From: JAIRMO01 sp046533115
Lineage (GTDB): Bacteria; Spirochaetota; Spirochaetia; Treponematales; Breznakiellaceae
Assembly: GCF_046533115.1 (NCBI RefSeq)
Contig: NZ_JAJQRC010000001.1
Span: 124,001-188,000 of the forward strand
Direction: 5' to 3'
Length of the DNA stretch: 64,000 bases
This document shows positions 8,214-16,125 of this stretch, piece after piece. Each line of letters starts with the position of its first letter. Position 1 is the first letter of the stretch. The notes beneath the pieces were generated by a model. The model saw only the letters and a program-made list of their open reading frames with translations, searched no databases and had not been told where the DNA came from. Position numbers and translations under genes: made by a program.

Positions 8214-8978
8214 ATGGAAAAACGGAGCGCCCATATTTTAAAAATTATTTCGGAAAATCAACGGATTGAGGTTTCCCGGCTCGCCGAATTATTGGAGGTA
8301 TCCCCGGTAACCATCCGTAAAGACCTGGATTTTCTGGAAGAAAAGGGACTTATCAAACGGGAGCATGGCTTTGCCATCCTCGGTTCTCCGGATGATATCG
8401 GGAACCGGCTGGCCGTCAATTATGAGATAAAGCGGCGGATTGCCCAATTGGCGGCTACCCTGATAAAGGCGGGGGAAACGGTGATGATCGAATCTGGGTC
8501 CTGTTGTACCCTTCTGGCGGAAGAATTGGCCATGGGGAAGAACAACATCACCATCATAACCAATTCCGCCTTTATCGCCAATTACATCCGCAAATATTCC
8601 GGGGTACGGATCCTGCTTTTGGGGGGAGATTATCAGCGGATTTCCCAGGTGACGGTCGGTCCCATTACCCGGGCAAACCTGGAAGAGTTTTTTGTGGATA
8701 AGCTTTTTATCGGTGCCGACGGTTTTACCCAACGGACCGGTTTTACCGGCAATGACTATTCCCGGGCGGAAACCGTGCGGGATATGGCCCGGCAGGCAAA
8801 CAACACCCTGATCCTTACCGAATCGAGAAAATTTAACCAGCAGGGAACGGTATCCCTGTTACCGATAGAAGCTATCGGCGGCGTTTTTACCGATGACGGG
8901 ATCCCCGAAGCTCAGGAAAGGTACCTGGAAAGCCGAAATGTAACGGTTTACAAAGTACCTCTCAACCTTCCGGGCTGA
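8214..8978 (+). CDS. DeoR-family transcriptional regulator
   Basis: DNA-binding regulator of the DeoR/GlpR type, 254 aa, the usual family length. The N-terminal helix-turn-helix covers residues ~5-55 (VSRLAELLEVSPVTIRKDL is the recognition region). The C-terminal DeoRC sugar-phosphate sensor domain shows GETVMIESGS, the NITIITNS strand, LLLGG and the conserved FIGADGF and LILTESRKF segments. DeoRC domains respond to phosphorylated sugars. No sugar operon sits next to it, and the following genes are housekeeping (rpoZ, miaA), so its target is not evident here. A GAGGA ribosome site precedes the ATG. Confidence 0.92.
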   Translation: MEKRSAHILKIISENQRIEVSRLAELLEVSPVTIRKDLDFLEEKGLIKREHGFAILGSPDDIGNRLAVNYEIKRRIAQLAATLIKAGETVMIESGSCCTLLAEELAMGKNNITIITNSAFIANYIRKYSGVRILLLGGDYQRISQVTVGPITRANLEEFFVDKLFIGADGFTQRTGFTGNDYSRAETVRDMARQANNTLILTESRKFNQQGTVSLLPIEAIGGVFTDDGIPEAQERYLESRNVTVYKVPLNLPG

Positions 8979-9031
8979 GTGCCCCAGGGTAAAACAGTTA
9001 TCCTGACAGGGGATCCCGGGGTATACCCCCC

Positions 9032-9060
9032 TTTACACCTTTTTTTGAAAAGTATATAGT
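9032..9060 (+). promoter_or_regulatory. Sigma70-type promoter immediately before rpoZ
   Basis: TTTACA (9032-9037), a 17-bp spacer and TATAGT (9055-9060). The expected start of transcription, 7 nt after the -10 box, coincides with the rpoZ ATG at 9068, which has no Shine-Dalgarno in front. Confidence 0.7.
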
Positions 9061-9067
9061 AATAATT

Positions 9068-9259
9068 ATGATATTTCCCCTAGAAGAACTCATTGAACAT
9101 GAAGGCAATATGTACGAGATTACCTGCGCCGCTTCCCGTAGAGCCTTTCAGCTTTCCATGCTCAGGGATCCGGAAATTGAGGAGAATGACGGCAAGGTAG
9201 TATCCTTGGCGGCCCGTCAGATCTTTACCCAAGAGATCGAATTCCGTATAGAAGAATAG
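9068..9259 (+). CDS. rpoZ: RNA polymerase omega subunit, short form
   Basis: Omega assists folding of the beta' subunit in RNA polymerase. The 63-aa protein carries the omega core: NMYEITCAASRRAFQL (residues ~14-29), then a GKVVSLAARQIF segment matching the conserved second helix region. It is shorter than E. coli omega, as in other spirochaetes. The ATG at 9068 gives the full-length N-terminus but lacks a ribosome site. An in-frame ATG at 9110 has GAAGG 4 nt upstream but would remove residues 1-14, including the PLEELI segment. The promoter position suggests a leaderless mRNA. It lies 7 nt upstream of miaA. Confidence 0.85.
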   Translation: MIFPLEELIEHEGNMYEITCAASRRAFQLSMLRDPEIEENDGKVVSLAARQIFTQEIEFRIEE

Positions 9260-9266
9260 CCCCTCT

Positions 9267-10232
9267 ATGCCGGAAAAAAACGCTATTCCGGTATGCATCC
9301 TTCTGGGCCCCACCGCCTCAGGTAAAACGGAGATAGTTGAACAGCTTTTTATACCCGGGAATTTTCTTTGTCCCGTGGAAATTGTGTCCGCCGATTCCAT
9401 GCAGGTTTACCGGGGTATGGATATAGGTACCGCCAAGCCGGCTCCGGAACTTAGGGCCCGGATCCCCCATCATCTTATAGATATCCGTAACCCCGATGAA
9501 CAGTTCAATGCCGGGGACTTTGTCCGTCTGGCCGACGAAGCCTGCGCCGCCATTGCCGCCCGGGGGGCTCTGCCGGTGTTATCCGGGGGCACCGGCTTTT
9601 ATATCAGAAATTTTATTCTGGGCCAAAGCGACGCCCCCCCTTCCGTCATCCCTATCCGGGAAGCCCTTCGAGAAGAACTCCTCCGGCGGGGCGTCCCCCC
9701 CCTGATGGAAGAACTGGCCGCCTGCGATCCCCCCAGCGCCGCTCGGATCCATCCTAACGACACCTACCGTCTTCTCCGGGCGCTGGAGGTATTCCGAAGC
9801 TCCGGCCGGCCCTTGAGTTCCTTTAAGCTCCCCCCCCCGGTATCTCCCCGGTCCTGTTACCGTTTTCTCATCCTGGGCCTTACCCGTCCCCGGGAAGAGC
9901 TTTACCGCCGGATCGACCGGCGATGCGCCGCCATGTTCCGCGAAGGACTGCCCGGGGAGGTGGAAAGGCTCTTCAAGGCCGGTTACGGCCCCGGTGATCC
10001 CGGACTTTCCGCCATCGGCTACAAAGAATTTTTCATTGAGCCCCATCCCGGGGAATACGCCCTCTCCGGGGATCTCATCGGCGTGGAAGCCCTCGTCGCC
10101 CGGAACAGCCGCCGTTACGCCAAACGGCAGTTTACCTATTTTGCCTCCATCCCGGGACTTACCTGGATTTCCGCCACCGAGGAACCCCGGGGACAGATCC
10201 GAAGGGCCCTGGAATTTTTTTTAAAGGCTTGA
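9267..10232 (+). CDS. miaA: tRNA dimethylallyltransferase
   Basis: Transfers a dimethylallyl group from DMAPP to A37 of tRNAs reading UNN codons. It is 321 aa, of normal length. The P-loop GPTASGKT is at residues 14-21; DSMQVYRGMDIGTAKP follows, containing the conserved Asp and Thr of the tRNA/DMAPP site. Later features include the PHHLID motif, the SGGTGFYI loop and the KRQFTYF segment near the C-terminus. It begins 7 nt after rpoZ and is probably co-transcribed with it. The DMAPP substrate links it to the isoprenoid pathway that includes ispH in this window. Confidence 0.95.
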   Translation: MPEKNAIPVCILLGPTASGKTEIVEQLFIPGNFLCPVEIVSADSMQVYRGMDIGTAKPAPELRARIPHHLIDIRNPDEQFNAGDFVRLADEACAAIAARGALPVLSGGTGFYIRNFILGQSDAPPSVIPIREALREELLRRGVPPLMEELAACDPPSAARIHPNDTYRLLRALEVFRSSGRPLSSFKLPPPVSPRSCYRFLILGLTRPREELYRRIDRRCAAMFREGLPGEVERLFKAGYGPGDPGLSAIGYKEFFIEPHPGEYALSGDLIGVEALVARNSRRYAKRQFTYFASIPGLTWISATEEPRGQIRRALEFFLKA

Positions 10233-10263
10233 TTTTCGGAAAAGGTAATTTCTCTATACCGCC

Positions 10264-10292
10264 TTGAATAAGTTTTTTTTAAAGGATAATAT
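10264..10292 (+). promoter_or_regulatory. Sigma70-type promoter for the secG-ATPase gene run
   Basis: TTGAAT (10264-10269), a 17-bp spacer and TAATAT (10287-10292), followed by GGAG (10301-10304) and the secG ATG at 10313. It is the only clear promoter before a continuous co-directional run through secG, the PTS IIA gene and the V-ATPase genes. Confidence 0.55.
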
Positions 10293-10312
10293 AGATATAT
10301 GGAGAAAGATAC

Positions 10313-10657
10313 ATGACAATCCTTGGTATTTTATTATTGGTCTTTTTTGTAATTGTCGCGGTTTTGCTTATCCTTTTGGTATTGATCCAAAACGAGGAAG
10401 GGGATAGTTTGGGAGGGATTTTTGCCGGAGGCAGCGGTTCCGCCTTCGGATCCCGATCGGGGAACGTACTAACCCGGGCAACCAGCATTTTAGGCGTCCT
10501 TTTCCTGGTGATCAGCTTCAGTTTGGCCCTTATCAACAGAACCCCCGGCGGTTCCGGGGTAGAATCGGCGGTACCAGAGTCGATAATAGAAGCGGACAGT
10601 AATTGGTGGCAAGGGGACGAAGTTGAAAATACCGAACCCCCGGTAGAATCCGAATAG
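10313..10657 (+). CDS. secG: Preprotein translocase subunit SecG
   Basis: Small accessory subunit of the SecYEG channel. The 114-aa protein has two membrane helices (about residues 4-24 and 58-78) joined by the glycine-rich SecG loop (GGIFAGGSGSAFGSRSGNVLTRAT) that marks the family. An acidic low-complexity C-terminal tail follows. Conventional ribosome site GGAG at 10301. The other Sec genes of the window (yajC, secD, secF) are 41 kb away. Confidence 0.93.
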   Translation: MTILGILLLVFFVIVAVLLILLVLIQNEEGDSLGGIFAGGSGSAFGSRSGNVLTRATSILGVLFLVISFSLALINRTPGGSGVESAVPESIIEADSNWWQGDEVENTEPPVESE

Positions 10658-10681
10658 GTTAAGGGTCGGGGGTTACGATAA

Positions 10682-11155
10682 ATGTTCCTTTATGACGTAT
10701 TTCCGCCTGAGTTAATCAAAGTGGGGCTTGAAGCGGACGATAAGGAAGAAGCCTTTGAAGAAATGGTGGACCATTTTTGTCATGCCGTTAAAATAAATGC
10801 CCGGGAAGACATCCTTGAAGCCCTCAGGCTTCGGGAGTCAAAGATGTCCACCGGAATCCATAAGGGTATAGCGATTCCCCATGGGAAAACCAATGTGGTT
10901 GATACGGTATACGGCATTTTAGGAATTTCAAAAAAAGGTATTGATTACGATGCTTTGGATGGGGAGCCGGTTTATCTGTTATTTATGATGCTGGCCCCGC
11001 AAAAGGATACCGAACAACACCTGCGTCTGTTAAAACGGCTGGCGGAATTGTTGGATAATCCCCAGTTTTATACGGATCTGATTACCCAGGGTGATCCCCA
11101 GGGCGCTCATGGAATTATTAAAAAATATGAGGACGTACTCATTACCCTGGATTAA
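10682..11155 (+). CDS. PTS IIA domain protein, nitrogen-regulatory (PtsN-like) type
   Basis: Single-domain phosphocarrier of the fructose/mannitol IIA fold, 157 aa, without a fused IIB or IIC domain. The phosphorylatable histidine is H67 in GIAIPHGKT, preceded by the conserved REsxMsTGi region. Free-standing IIA-Ntr proteins act as regulators (K+ transport, stress, sigma54 genes) rather than sugar carriers. Here it lies between secG and the V-ATPase genes, with only 24 and 14 nt to its neighbours, so it is probably in the same transcript. A regulatory role on the ATPase is speculation from context. Confidence 0.88.
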   Translation: MFLYDVFPPELIKVGLEADDKEEAFEEMVDHFCHAVKINAREDILEALRLRESKMSTGIHKGIAIPHGKTNVVDTVYGILGISKKGIDYDALDGEPVYLLFMMLAPQKDTEQHLRLLKRLAELLDNPQFYTDLITQGDPQGAHGIIKKYEDVLITLD

Positions 11156-11169
11156 AAAGCAGGTTTTCC

Positions 11170-11478
11170 ATGGATGAACAGGATGTGCTTCGGCACCTTC
11201 TAGAAGTTGAAGCGGAGGCTTCCGCCCTGGTAGATAACGCCCAAGCCGAGGCGGATCGGCGTATTACCGAAGGGGAAAAGCAAAGCCGTCGTTTGTACGA
11301 TGAACGGTACGGCCGGGAGACGGACCGCCTTGAAATTCAATACGGAGAAAGGATACTCCAGGTAAAAGAGGATTATAAAAAACAGCTTGATTCCTATCGG
11401 GAAAGCCTTGCTGCTCTGCCGGTTCATAACGAAGCCTTTATCCGGCTTGTCGAAAGTTTCCTGTGTCAGGATCGTTAG
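11170..11478 (+). CDS. V-type ATPase peripheral-stalk subunit (G/H-like)
   Basis: A 102-aa, highly charged protein predicted to be a single long coiled coil (alternating Glu, Arg, Lys, Ala over residues ~5-85). It is the size and position of the small stator subunit (NtpF/AtpH, subunit G/H) that pairs with subunit E in bacterial and archaeal A/V-type ATPases. It is the first gene of the ATPase cluster, and the next gene starts 1 nt after its stop. The assignment rests on position and coiled-coil character, since the family is poorly conserved. Confidence 0.7.
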   Translation: MDEQDVLRHLLEVEAEASALVDNAQAEADRRITEGEKQSRRLYDERYGRETDRLEIQYGERILQVKEDYKKQLDSYRESLAALPVHNEAFIRLVESFLCQDR

Positions 11479-11479
11479 G

Positions 11480-12526
11480 ATGATAGGATCCGGGAAACGG
11501 GCATACGCCTTTGCCAAAGCCTGCGGGATAATTGGGAAATCCTTTGTAGGAAAGGGTATTGCGCGGCTTAGTCCCATAACCCGGCTTACGGAACTGGATC
11601 GTTTGGTATTTCCCCTGGCAAGCCGGGATCTTCCCGAACGGGAACTCCTCGTAGACCTGGAACAGCGTATCGTCGGCCGGGCGATAAAACAGATGAGCGC
11701 CCTGGTTTTATCCTTTAGAAATCCCCCGGAACTGCTTTTGCGCTTGGTCAGGGCTTATGAATACGGTGATATCAAAAGCGCCCTTAGCGCTATCGCCGGA
11801 GGGGAGGTAAAACCCCCGGAATTTATCGACCTTGGGGCCTTGGGAACGGTAAATTTCAACGCCTATCCGGATCTGGCGGTCATGGTAAAGGATACGGAAT
11901 TTGCCTTTCTTTTGGATGAGGATGTTCATGCCGATAAAAACGGTATCCTCCTGCAGACCAAGCTGGATCGTCAATATTATACCCTCCTGTGGAATTCTCT
12001 TTTTTCCCTGCCGGAAAAAGACAGAATTGCCATTAAAAAGATCCTGGCCGAGGAGATTGCCCTCCGGAACGCCTCCTGGGCATTACGGCTCAGGGTCTAT
12101 TACGGCATGGCCCCGGAGGAAATAAAAAAAATACTTGTTCCCATCAGGAACGGAAAAAAATATGTTCCCCAGGAAGCTTCCGATACCACGGATAGAACCC
12201 TGGCGGATGACGCGGCGGCCTCCTTATCCATGGCTTTGGATAATCGGCCGGACTGGGAAAAATGGAACCGGGTAGCGTTTCTCAACCCCGAAAAATCCGG
12301 GGAGTCCTGGAATGTCGATCCCCGGTACTTTCAGAACGCCGCCTCCCAACACCTGTACCGCCTGGCCCGGCAGTTCTTTCGCCGGAACCCCTTTTCCATA
12401 GATACCGTTTCCTGTTTTATTAAACTCAAGCAGTTTGAAGAGGACCTTTTGACCAGTGTGGCCGAAGGCCTCGGTCTGGGTTTATCCGCCAAAGATGTCT
12501 TCGCCATGCTGGAGGTAGAACCATGA
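11480..12526 (+). CDS. atpC: V-type ATPase subunit C (central-stalk/AC39-like)
   Basis: 348-aa soluble subunit that sits on the membrane rotor and connects it to the central stalk (NtpC/AtpC, eukaryotic subunit d). I placed the start at ATG 11480, 1 nt after the preceding stop; the frame is open further upstream to 11387, but that would overlap the stator gene by 92 nt. Mostly helical, with the AYAFAKACGIIGKSFVG N-terminus typical of the family. Its stop overlaps the ATG of the I subunit (ATGA), indicating translational coupling. Confidence 0.82.
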   Translation: MIGSGKRAYAFAKACGIIGKSFVGKGIARLSPITRLTELDRLVFPLASRDLPERELLVDLEQRIVGRAIKQMSALVLSFRNPPELLLRLVRAYEYGDIKSALSAIAGGEVKPPEFIDLGALGTVNFNAYPDLAVMVKDTEFAFLLDEDVHADKNGILLQTKLDRQYYTLLWNSLFSLPEKDRIAIKKILAEEIALRNASWALRLRVYYGMAPEEIKKILVPIRNGKKYVPQEASDTTDRTLADDAAASLSMALDNRPDWEKWNRVAFLNPEKSGESWNVDPRYFQNAASQHLYRLARQFFRRNPFSIDTVSCFIKLKQFEEDLLTSVAEGLGLGLSAKDVFAMLEVEP

Positions 12527-14580
12527 TACGCCCCAGGAAGATGAAACAGATTGAGCTCACCGTTTTAAGCCGGGATGTGGATCAGGTAATAGAATTTTTA
12601 GGCCGCCAGGCCCTTCTGCACCTTTCCGAAGATGAGGAGGCCGGGGGTGTTGTCCATGCCCTGGATACTGCGGATTACCGGCATATCCAGGAGAATCTGG
12701 AAAGAATAAGAACCGGGGCCGCTTATCTGGGGATTAAACTTCCCCAAGAGCCCGAAGAGTCCAGCCACCTTCCCGGGGAAGCGGAGGAGGCCCTTACCGA
12801 TAAAATTATCACCGCCATAGGGATCTTGAGTGACCGGGAAAATACGGAAAAGGGGGAAAAAAGAAAGGTTGAGGAAGCCCTGAATGAAGCCAAAGCTTTT
12901 GCCAATCTTAACGCCCCCTTTTCCGACTTGGACCAGCTTTCCTATTTAACCCTTCGGGTTGGGCGGCTGGATCCTAAAAGACAAAATGAACTACGGGAAA
13001 ACCTCTCGGACCGGGCGGTAATTATCCCCCTGGGACAAGGGGTGGCCGGCGATGACCGGGTCCTGGCCGCGGCATCCCGAAAGGGTCGGTTTGCCCTGGA
13101 TTCGGAGTTAAAAAGACTATCCTTTGTTCCCATTACCATCCCCGAAGGGTATAAGGGGGTTCCCGGAGAGCTGCTTGCGGGACTTGAGTCCCGGCTCGCG
13201 GGGGTCGAAAAGGAATTGGGGAAGCTAAATACCGAAAAGACCCAGATACGGAACGAATACGGCGGTACCATCAGCTCCCTCGCCGCGGCTTACCTTATGG
13301 CTTTCCTGGTGGAACAGCTCAAGGGAAAGCTGCGGAGCACCCGGAGTGTGTATATATTATCCGGCTGGGTCCCGTCGGATGCCGTCCCAAACCTGGTGGA
13401 GGGTCTGGAAAAATGTACCCAAGGAAGGGTTGCCATCCGGACCTTTAATCCCGATGAGGTGGAGGAAGTAAAGGAAGGTAAAACAAAGGTTCCTGTTTCC
13501 CTGGAACATGGTACCTTTGTCAAGGGTTTTGAGGGGGTGGTTTTTTCCTATGGAGCCCCCCTCTATGGGACCATAGATCCCACCCCCTTTGTGGCTTTCT
13601 TTTTTACGATCCTCTTTGGCATCATGTTTGGGGATGTGGGCCAGGGCCTGGTCTTGCTCCTCTTAGGGCTTCTAACCGGAAAAAGGGGACTTAAGGTCCT
13701 GCGGGGAAGCAGGAAGTATTCTGTCCCCCTGATCGCCGTGGGGATCAGTTCCATGGTTATGGGGGTTTTAAACGGTTCGGTGTTTACCAATGAAGAACTC
13801 CTCATCGCTCCTACCAAGGCGGTGACAGGTTTTTTTATGAATCTCTTCGGCCTGACCGGAGAACCCCCCGAACGGATCCTCCAGCTTATGCCGGAAAAGG
13901 GCAGTATAGAAAAGCTTTTTTATTTTTTCGGATTTACCATCGCCGTGGGGGTAGTCCTCAATTCCGTGGGGCTTTTGGTTAATATTGTCAACCAGTATAC
14001 TCTTAAAAAATATGAAAAAGCCTTTTTTTCAAAAACCGGTGTGGCGGGGATTTTGCTTTTTTGGTATGCCCTTTTTATCGCCGTAAAGCTCCTGGCGGGA
14101 GGGCGTTTTACCTGGTTTGACCTTGGGGGTTTGTTGTTGCCTGCTTTTTGTATCTTTTTTGGTCCGGTTATTTGGCGGATCATATCCGGAAAACGGCCGG
14201 TCCTGGAGCAAGGGTTGATGGTTTTTATTATGGAAGGGTTTGTGGAAATCCTGGAAACCGCGTCGACCTATATCTCCAATACGGTTAGTTTTCTTCGGGT
14301 TGGGGCCTTCGCCCTGTCCCATGCGGTACTTTCTTTTATAGTATTTACCCTTTCCGGGATGGTCGCCCACCTTGCCGGGGGGCCGGTATTTTCGGTGATT
14401 ATCATGATCTTTGGGAACGCCGTGATAATCCTGCTTGAAGGAATGATCGTAGCCATTCAGGTGGTGCGTCTACAATATTATGAGTTTTTTAGCAAATTTT
14501 TTACCGAAACCGGGGTGGAATTTTCCCCCTTCCGGTTTCGCCGGGAGGCTGTTACGGGCAAGGTCCGGAATTCCGAGTAA
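12523..14580 (+). CDS. atpI: V-type ATPase subunit I (membrane stator)
   Basis: 685-aa membrane stator subunit (NtpI, eukaryotic subunit a), which provides the ion half-channels and the essential arginine facing the K ring. Residues 1-~340 form the cytoplasmic coiled-coil arm. From ~345 on there are seven or eight membrane segments, beginning with YGAPLYGTIDPTPFVAFFF and the FGIMFGDVGQG motif characteristic of the family. The FLRVGAFALSHA segment near residues 588-599 contains the candidate functional Arg. It overlaps the C gene by 4 nt and is followed by a 220-nt structured spacer. Confidence 0.95.
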   Translation: MIRPRKMKQIELTVLSRDVDQVIEFLGRQALLHLSEDEEAGGVVHALDTADYRHIQENLERIRTGAAYLGIKLPQEPEESSHLPGEAEEALTDKIITAIGILSDRENTEKGEKRKVEEALNEAKAFANLNAPFSDLDQLSYLTLRVGRLDPKRQNELRENLSDRAVIIPLGQGVAGDDRVLAAASRKGRFALDSELKRLSFVPITIPEGYKGVPGELLAGLESRLAGVEKELGKLNTEKTQIRNEYGGTISSLAAAYLMAFLVEQLKGKLRSTRSVYILSGWVPSDAVPNLVEGLEKCTQGRVAIRTFNPDEVEEVKEGKTKVPVSLEHGTFVKGFEGVVFSYGAPLYGTIDPTPFVAFFFTILFGIMFGDVGQGLVLLLLGLLTGKRGLKVLRGSRKYSVPLIAVGISSMVMGVLNGSVFTNEELLIAPTKAVTGFFMNLFGLTGEPPERILQLMPEKGSIEKLFYFFGFTIAVGVVLNSVGLLVNIVNQYTLKKYEKAFFSKTGVAGILLFWYALFIAVKLLAGGRFTWFDLGGLLLPAFCIFFGPVIWRIISGKRPVLEQGLMVFIMEGFVEILETASTYISNTVSFLRVGAFALSHAVLSFIVFTLSGMVAHLAGGPVFSVIIMIFGNAVIILLEGMIVAIQVVRLQYYEFFSKFFTETGVEFSPFRFRREAVTGKVRNSE

Positions 14581-14585
14581 GGGGG

Positions 14586-14782
14586 GCTTTTTCAGAAGGT
14601 CAGATTTTGAAAAAGCATCCATGGATTTAAATGTAGAAACGAGCCTTCCGGCCGTTTTTGCAGGGTCAGTTTTAAACCCCACCTGAGTTTTGAAACTGAC
14701 TTAATTTAAAGAAAAAACCAGTCCTTTGGCTGTTTTTTTAAGCCTTTTTTAAAACCAACCGGGTTTTGAAAAGGGAAGGCTC
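14586..14782 (+). ncRNA. Multibranched structured RNA element between atpI and atpK
   Basis: The spacer is packed with complementary arms. GCTTTTTCA (14586-14594)/TGAAAAAGC (14608-14616) comes first. An outer perfect 9-bp helix GAGCCTTCC (14641-14649)/GGAAGGCTC (14774-14782) encloses three hairpins: GTCAGTTT (14665-14672)/AAACTGAC (14693-14700), A6-CAG (14712-14721)/CTG-T7 (14730-14739), and TTTTAAAACC (14747-14756)/GGTTTTGAAAA (14762-14772). The outer helix closes 8 nt before the atpK ribosome site. It probably acts in cis on mRNA stability, attenuation or translation of the ring subunit. Confidence 0.55.
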
Positions 14783-14800
14783 AAGATTTTGAGGAGTTAT

Positions 14801-15133
14801 ATGATGAAACGTTTGGTTATCCTTTTTGTCCTGGTTCTCTGTGCTCTTTCAGGCACCGTAGGTTTTGCCCAGGAACTTCAGGATACCGCTGCCGAAGCGG
14901 TATCCGAGGCCCAAGGGGGGAATACTTCAGTGTGGAAGTATTTTGCCGCGGCCCTGGCGGTGGGGATCTCCTGTATTGCCGGGGGAGTCGCGGTGGGGCA
15001 GATTGGGTCGGCGGCCATGGGGGCCATGAGCGAAAATCCGGAACTTTCCGGAAAGGCCCTGCCCTATGCGGGGCTTGCCGAGGGGATATGTCTCTGGGGT
15101 TTTCTGGTAGCCCTCCTGATCATGATATTTTAG
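14801..15133 (+). CDS. atpK: V-type ATPase subunit K (ring proteolipid)
   Basis: Rotor-ring proteolipid, about 110 aa. It has an N-terminal hydrophobic signal-like helix (ending near VGFAQ), a polar linker, then one hairpin of two membrane helices. The first hairpin helix carries Q in VGQIGSA; the second carries the ion-binding Glu in GLAEGICLWG. A single hairpin makes it the short 8-kDa-like type. The ribosome site GAGGAG (14791-14796) serves ATG 14801 or, with better spacing, ATG 14804; a TTG at 14789 is in frame but precedes it. Compared with Na+-binding NtpK, the residue after the Glu is Gly, not Ser/Thr. Confidence 0.9.
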   Translation: MMKRLVILFVLVLCALSGTVGFAQELQDTAAEAVSEAQGGNTSVWKYFAAALAVGISCIAGGVAVGQIGSAAMGAMSENPELSGKALPYAGLAEGICLWGFLVALLIMIF

Positions 15134-15139
15134 AAGCCG

Positions 15140-15481
15140 GTGGATTATTTTTTTATTGGGGATGAAGAGTTGGTAACCGCTTTTCGATTTGTTGGTATTG
15201 GCGGAGAAGCCGTTACCGATGCCTACCATGCCCGTTCGGTTTTTTTAAAGATAACCCAGGGCTGGGATGAAACCGCCGGAACGGTACTTCCCAATTCCGA
15301 AAGCTGCCGGGTGCTAATCATGACCGAAGAAACCGCAGATTGGCTGGGGGATGTATTGACCCAATGGCAGCTTTCCGGCCGCTATCCCCTGGTGGTGGAG
15401 ATTCCCGGTACCCTGGGAAAATTGGAGGGCCGAAAGACCCTGGTCGATTCTATCCGGGAAGCCATAGGAATACGGGTTTAG
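15140..15481 (+). CDS. atpF: V-type ATPase subunit F
   Basis: 113-aa central-stalk subunit. The N-terminus matches the family pattern (FFIGDEELVTAFRFVGIGG, a beta strand and the conserved GD and F-x-L-x-G region), followed by a Rossmann-like alternation (VLIMTEETADWL, YPLVVEIPG). The start is GTG at 15140, only 6 nt after the K stop. Subunit F regulates the central stalk in A/V-type enzymes. The E gene starts 8 nt downstream. Confidence 0.88.
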   Translation: MDYFFIGDEELVTAFRFVGIGGEAVTDAYHARSVFLKITQGWDETAGTVLPNSESCRVLIMTEETADWLGDVLTQWQLSGRYPLVVEIPGTLGKLEGRKTLVDSIREAIGIRV

Positions 15482-15489
15482 GGATTTTT

Positions 15490-16125
15490 ATGGAAGAACT
15501 GCGATCAACAGACATACTGGATCGGGAAATACTGGAAGATGCCCGAAGAAAGGCCTACCGCATCCTCAAGACCGCGGATGACACGGTGCAATCCGCCGAA
15601 GAACTTTGGAAAAAGAAAACCGAAGACGCCGTGGCCGATATAGGCCGGCGGTATGAACGCCGGGAAGAACAAACCCGGACGGAAATCATGGCCCGGCTTC
15701 CCCTGGACAAACGGAGGATTAGATCCGAAAAGGTGGAATCCTTCCTGCAATCCGCCATAGAAGGGTACCTTACCGGTCTATCCCGGGAAAGGATTCTTTC
15801 CCTTTTGGAAGAGGAACTGGCAAAACGGTTTCGGAAATGTCCTGAACTTGAAGATCCGCGGCAAGGGGAGCTTCCGGTTATCTACCGGGGACTTACCCAG
15901 GAAGAGGTCCGGGGGCTTTTACAGCGGGTATTTCCCCAGGGGGTCTGGGTCTTAAAACAGGCGGAGCCCGGTTTCAGATTACCCGGGACCTTTCCTGCCT
16001 TGGTCGCCGATACTCAGGCGGTACGGATCATCGCCTCAATCGACGGGATAGCCCGGGAATTGCTTGAGGACAAGCGGGCCGAACTGGTAGCGGCACTTTT
16101 GGGGGAGGATTTTTGGGGTGATTGA
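15490..16125 (+). CDS. atpE: V-type ATPase subunit E (peripheral stalk)
   Basis: 211-aa peripheral-stalk subunit with an N-terminal coiled coil (residues ~8-75, rich in Glu, Arg, Lys, Ala) and a C-terminal globular domain (LPVIYRGLTQEEVRGLL onwards). The ATG at 15490 lies 8 nt after the F stop; the frame is open back to 15340, but that would overlap F. The 3' end overlaps the GTG of subunit A by 8 nt. It is expected to pair with the small coiled-coil stator subunit at 11170. Confidence 0.85.
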   Translation: MEELRSTDILDREILEDARRKAYRILKTADDTVQSAEELWKKKTEDAVADIGRRYERREEQTRTEIMARLPLDKRRIRSEKVESFLQSAIEGYLTGLSRERILSLLEEELAKRFRKCPELEDPRQGELPVIYRGLTQEEVRGLLQRVFPQGVWVLKQAEPGFRLPGTFPALVADTQAVRIIASIDGIARELLEDKRAELVAALLGEDFWGD

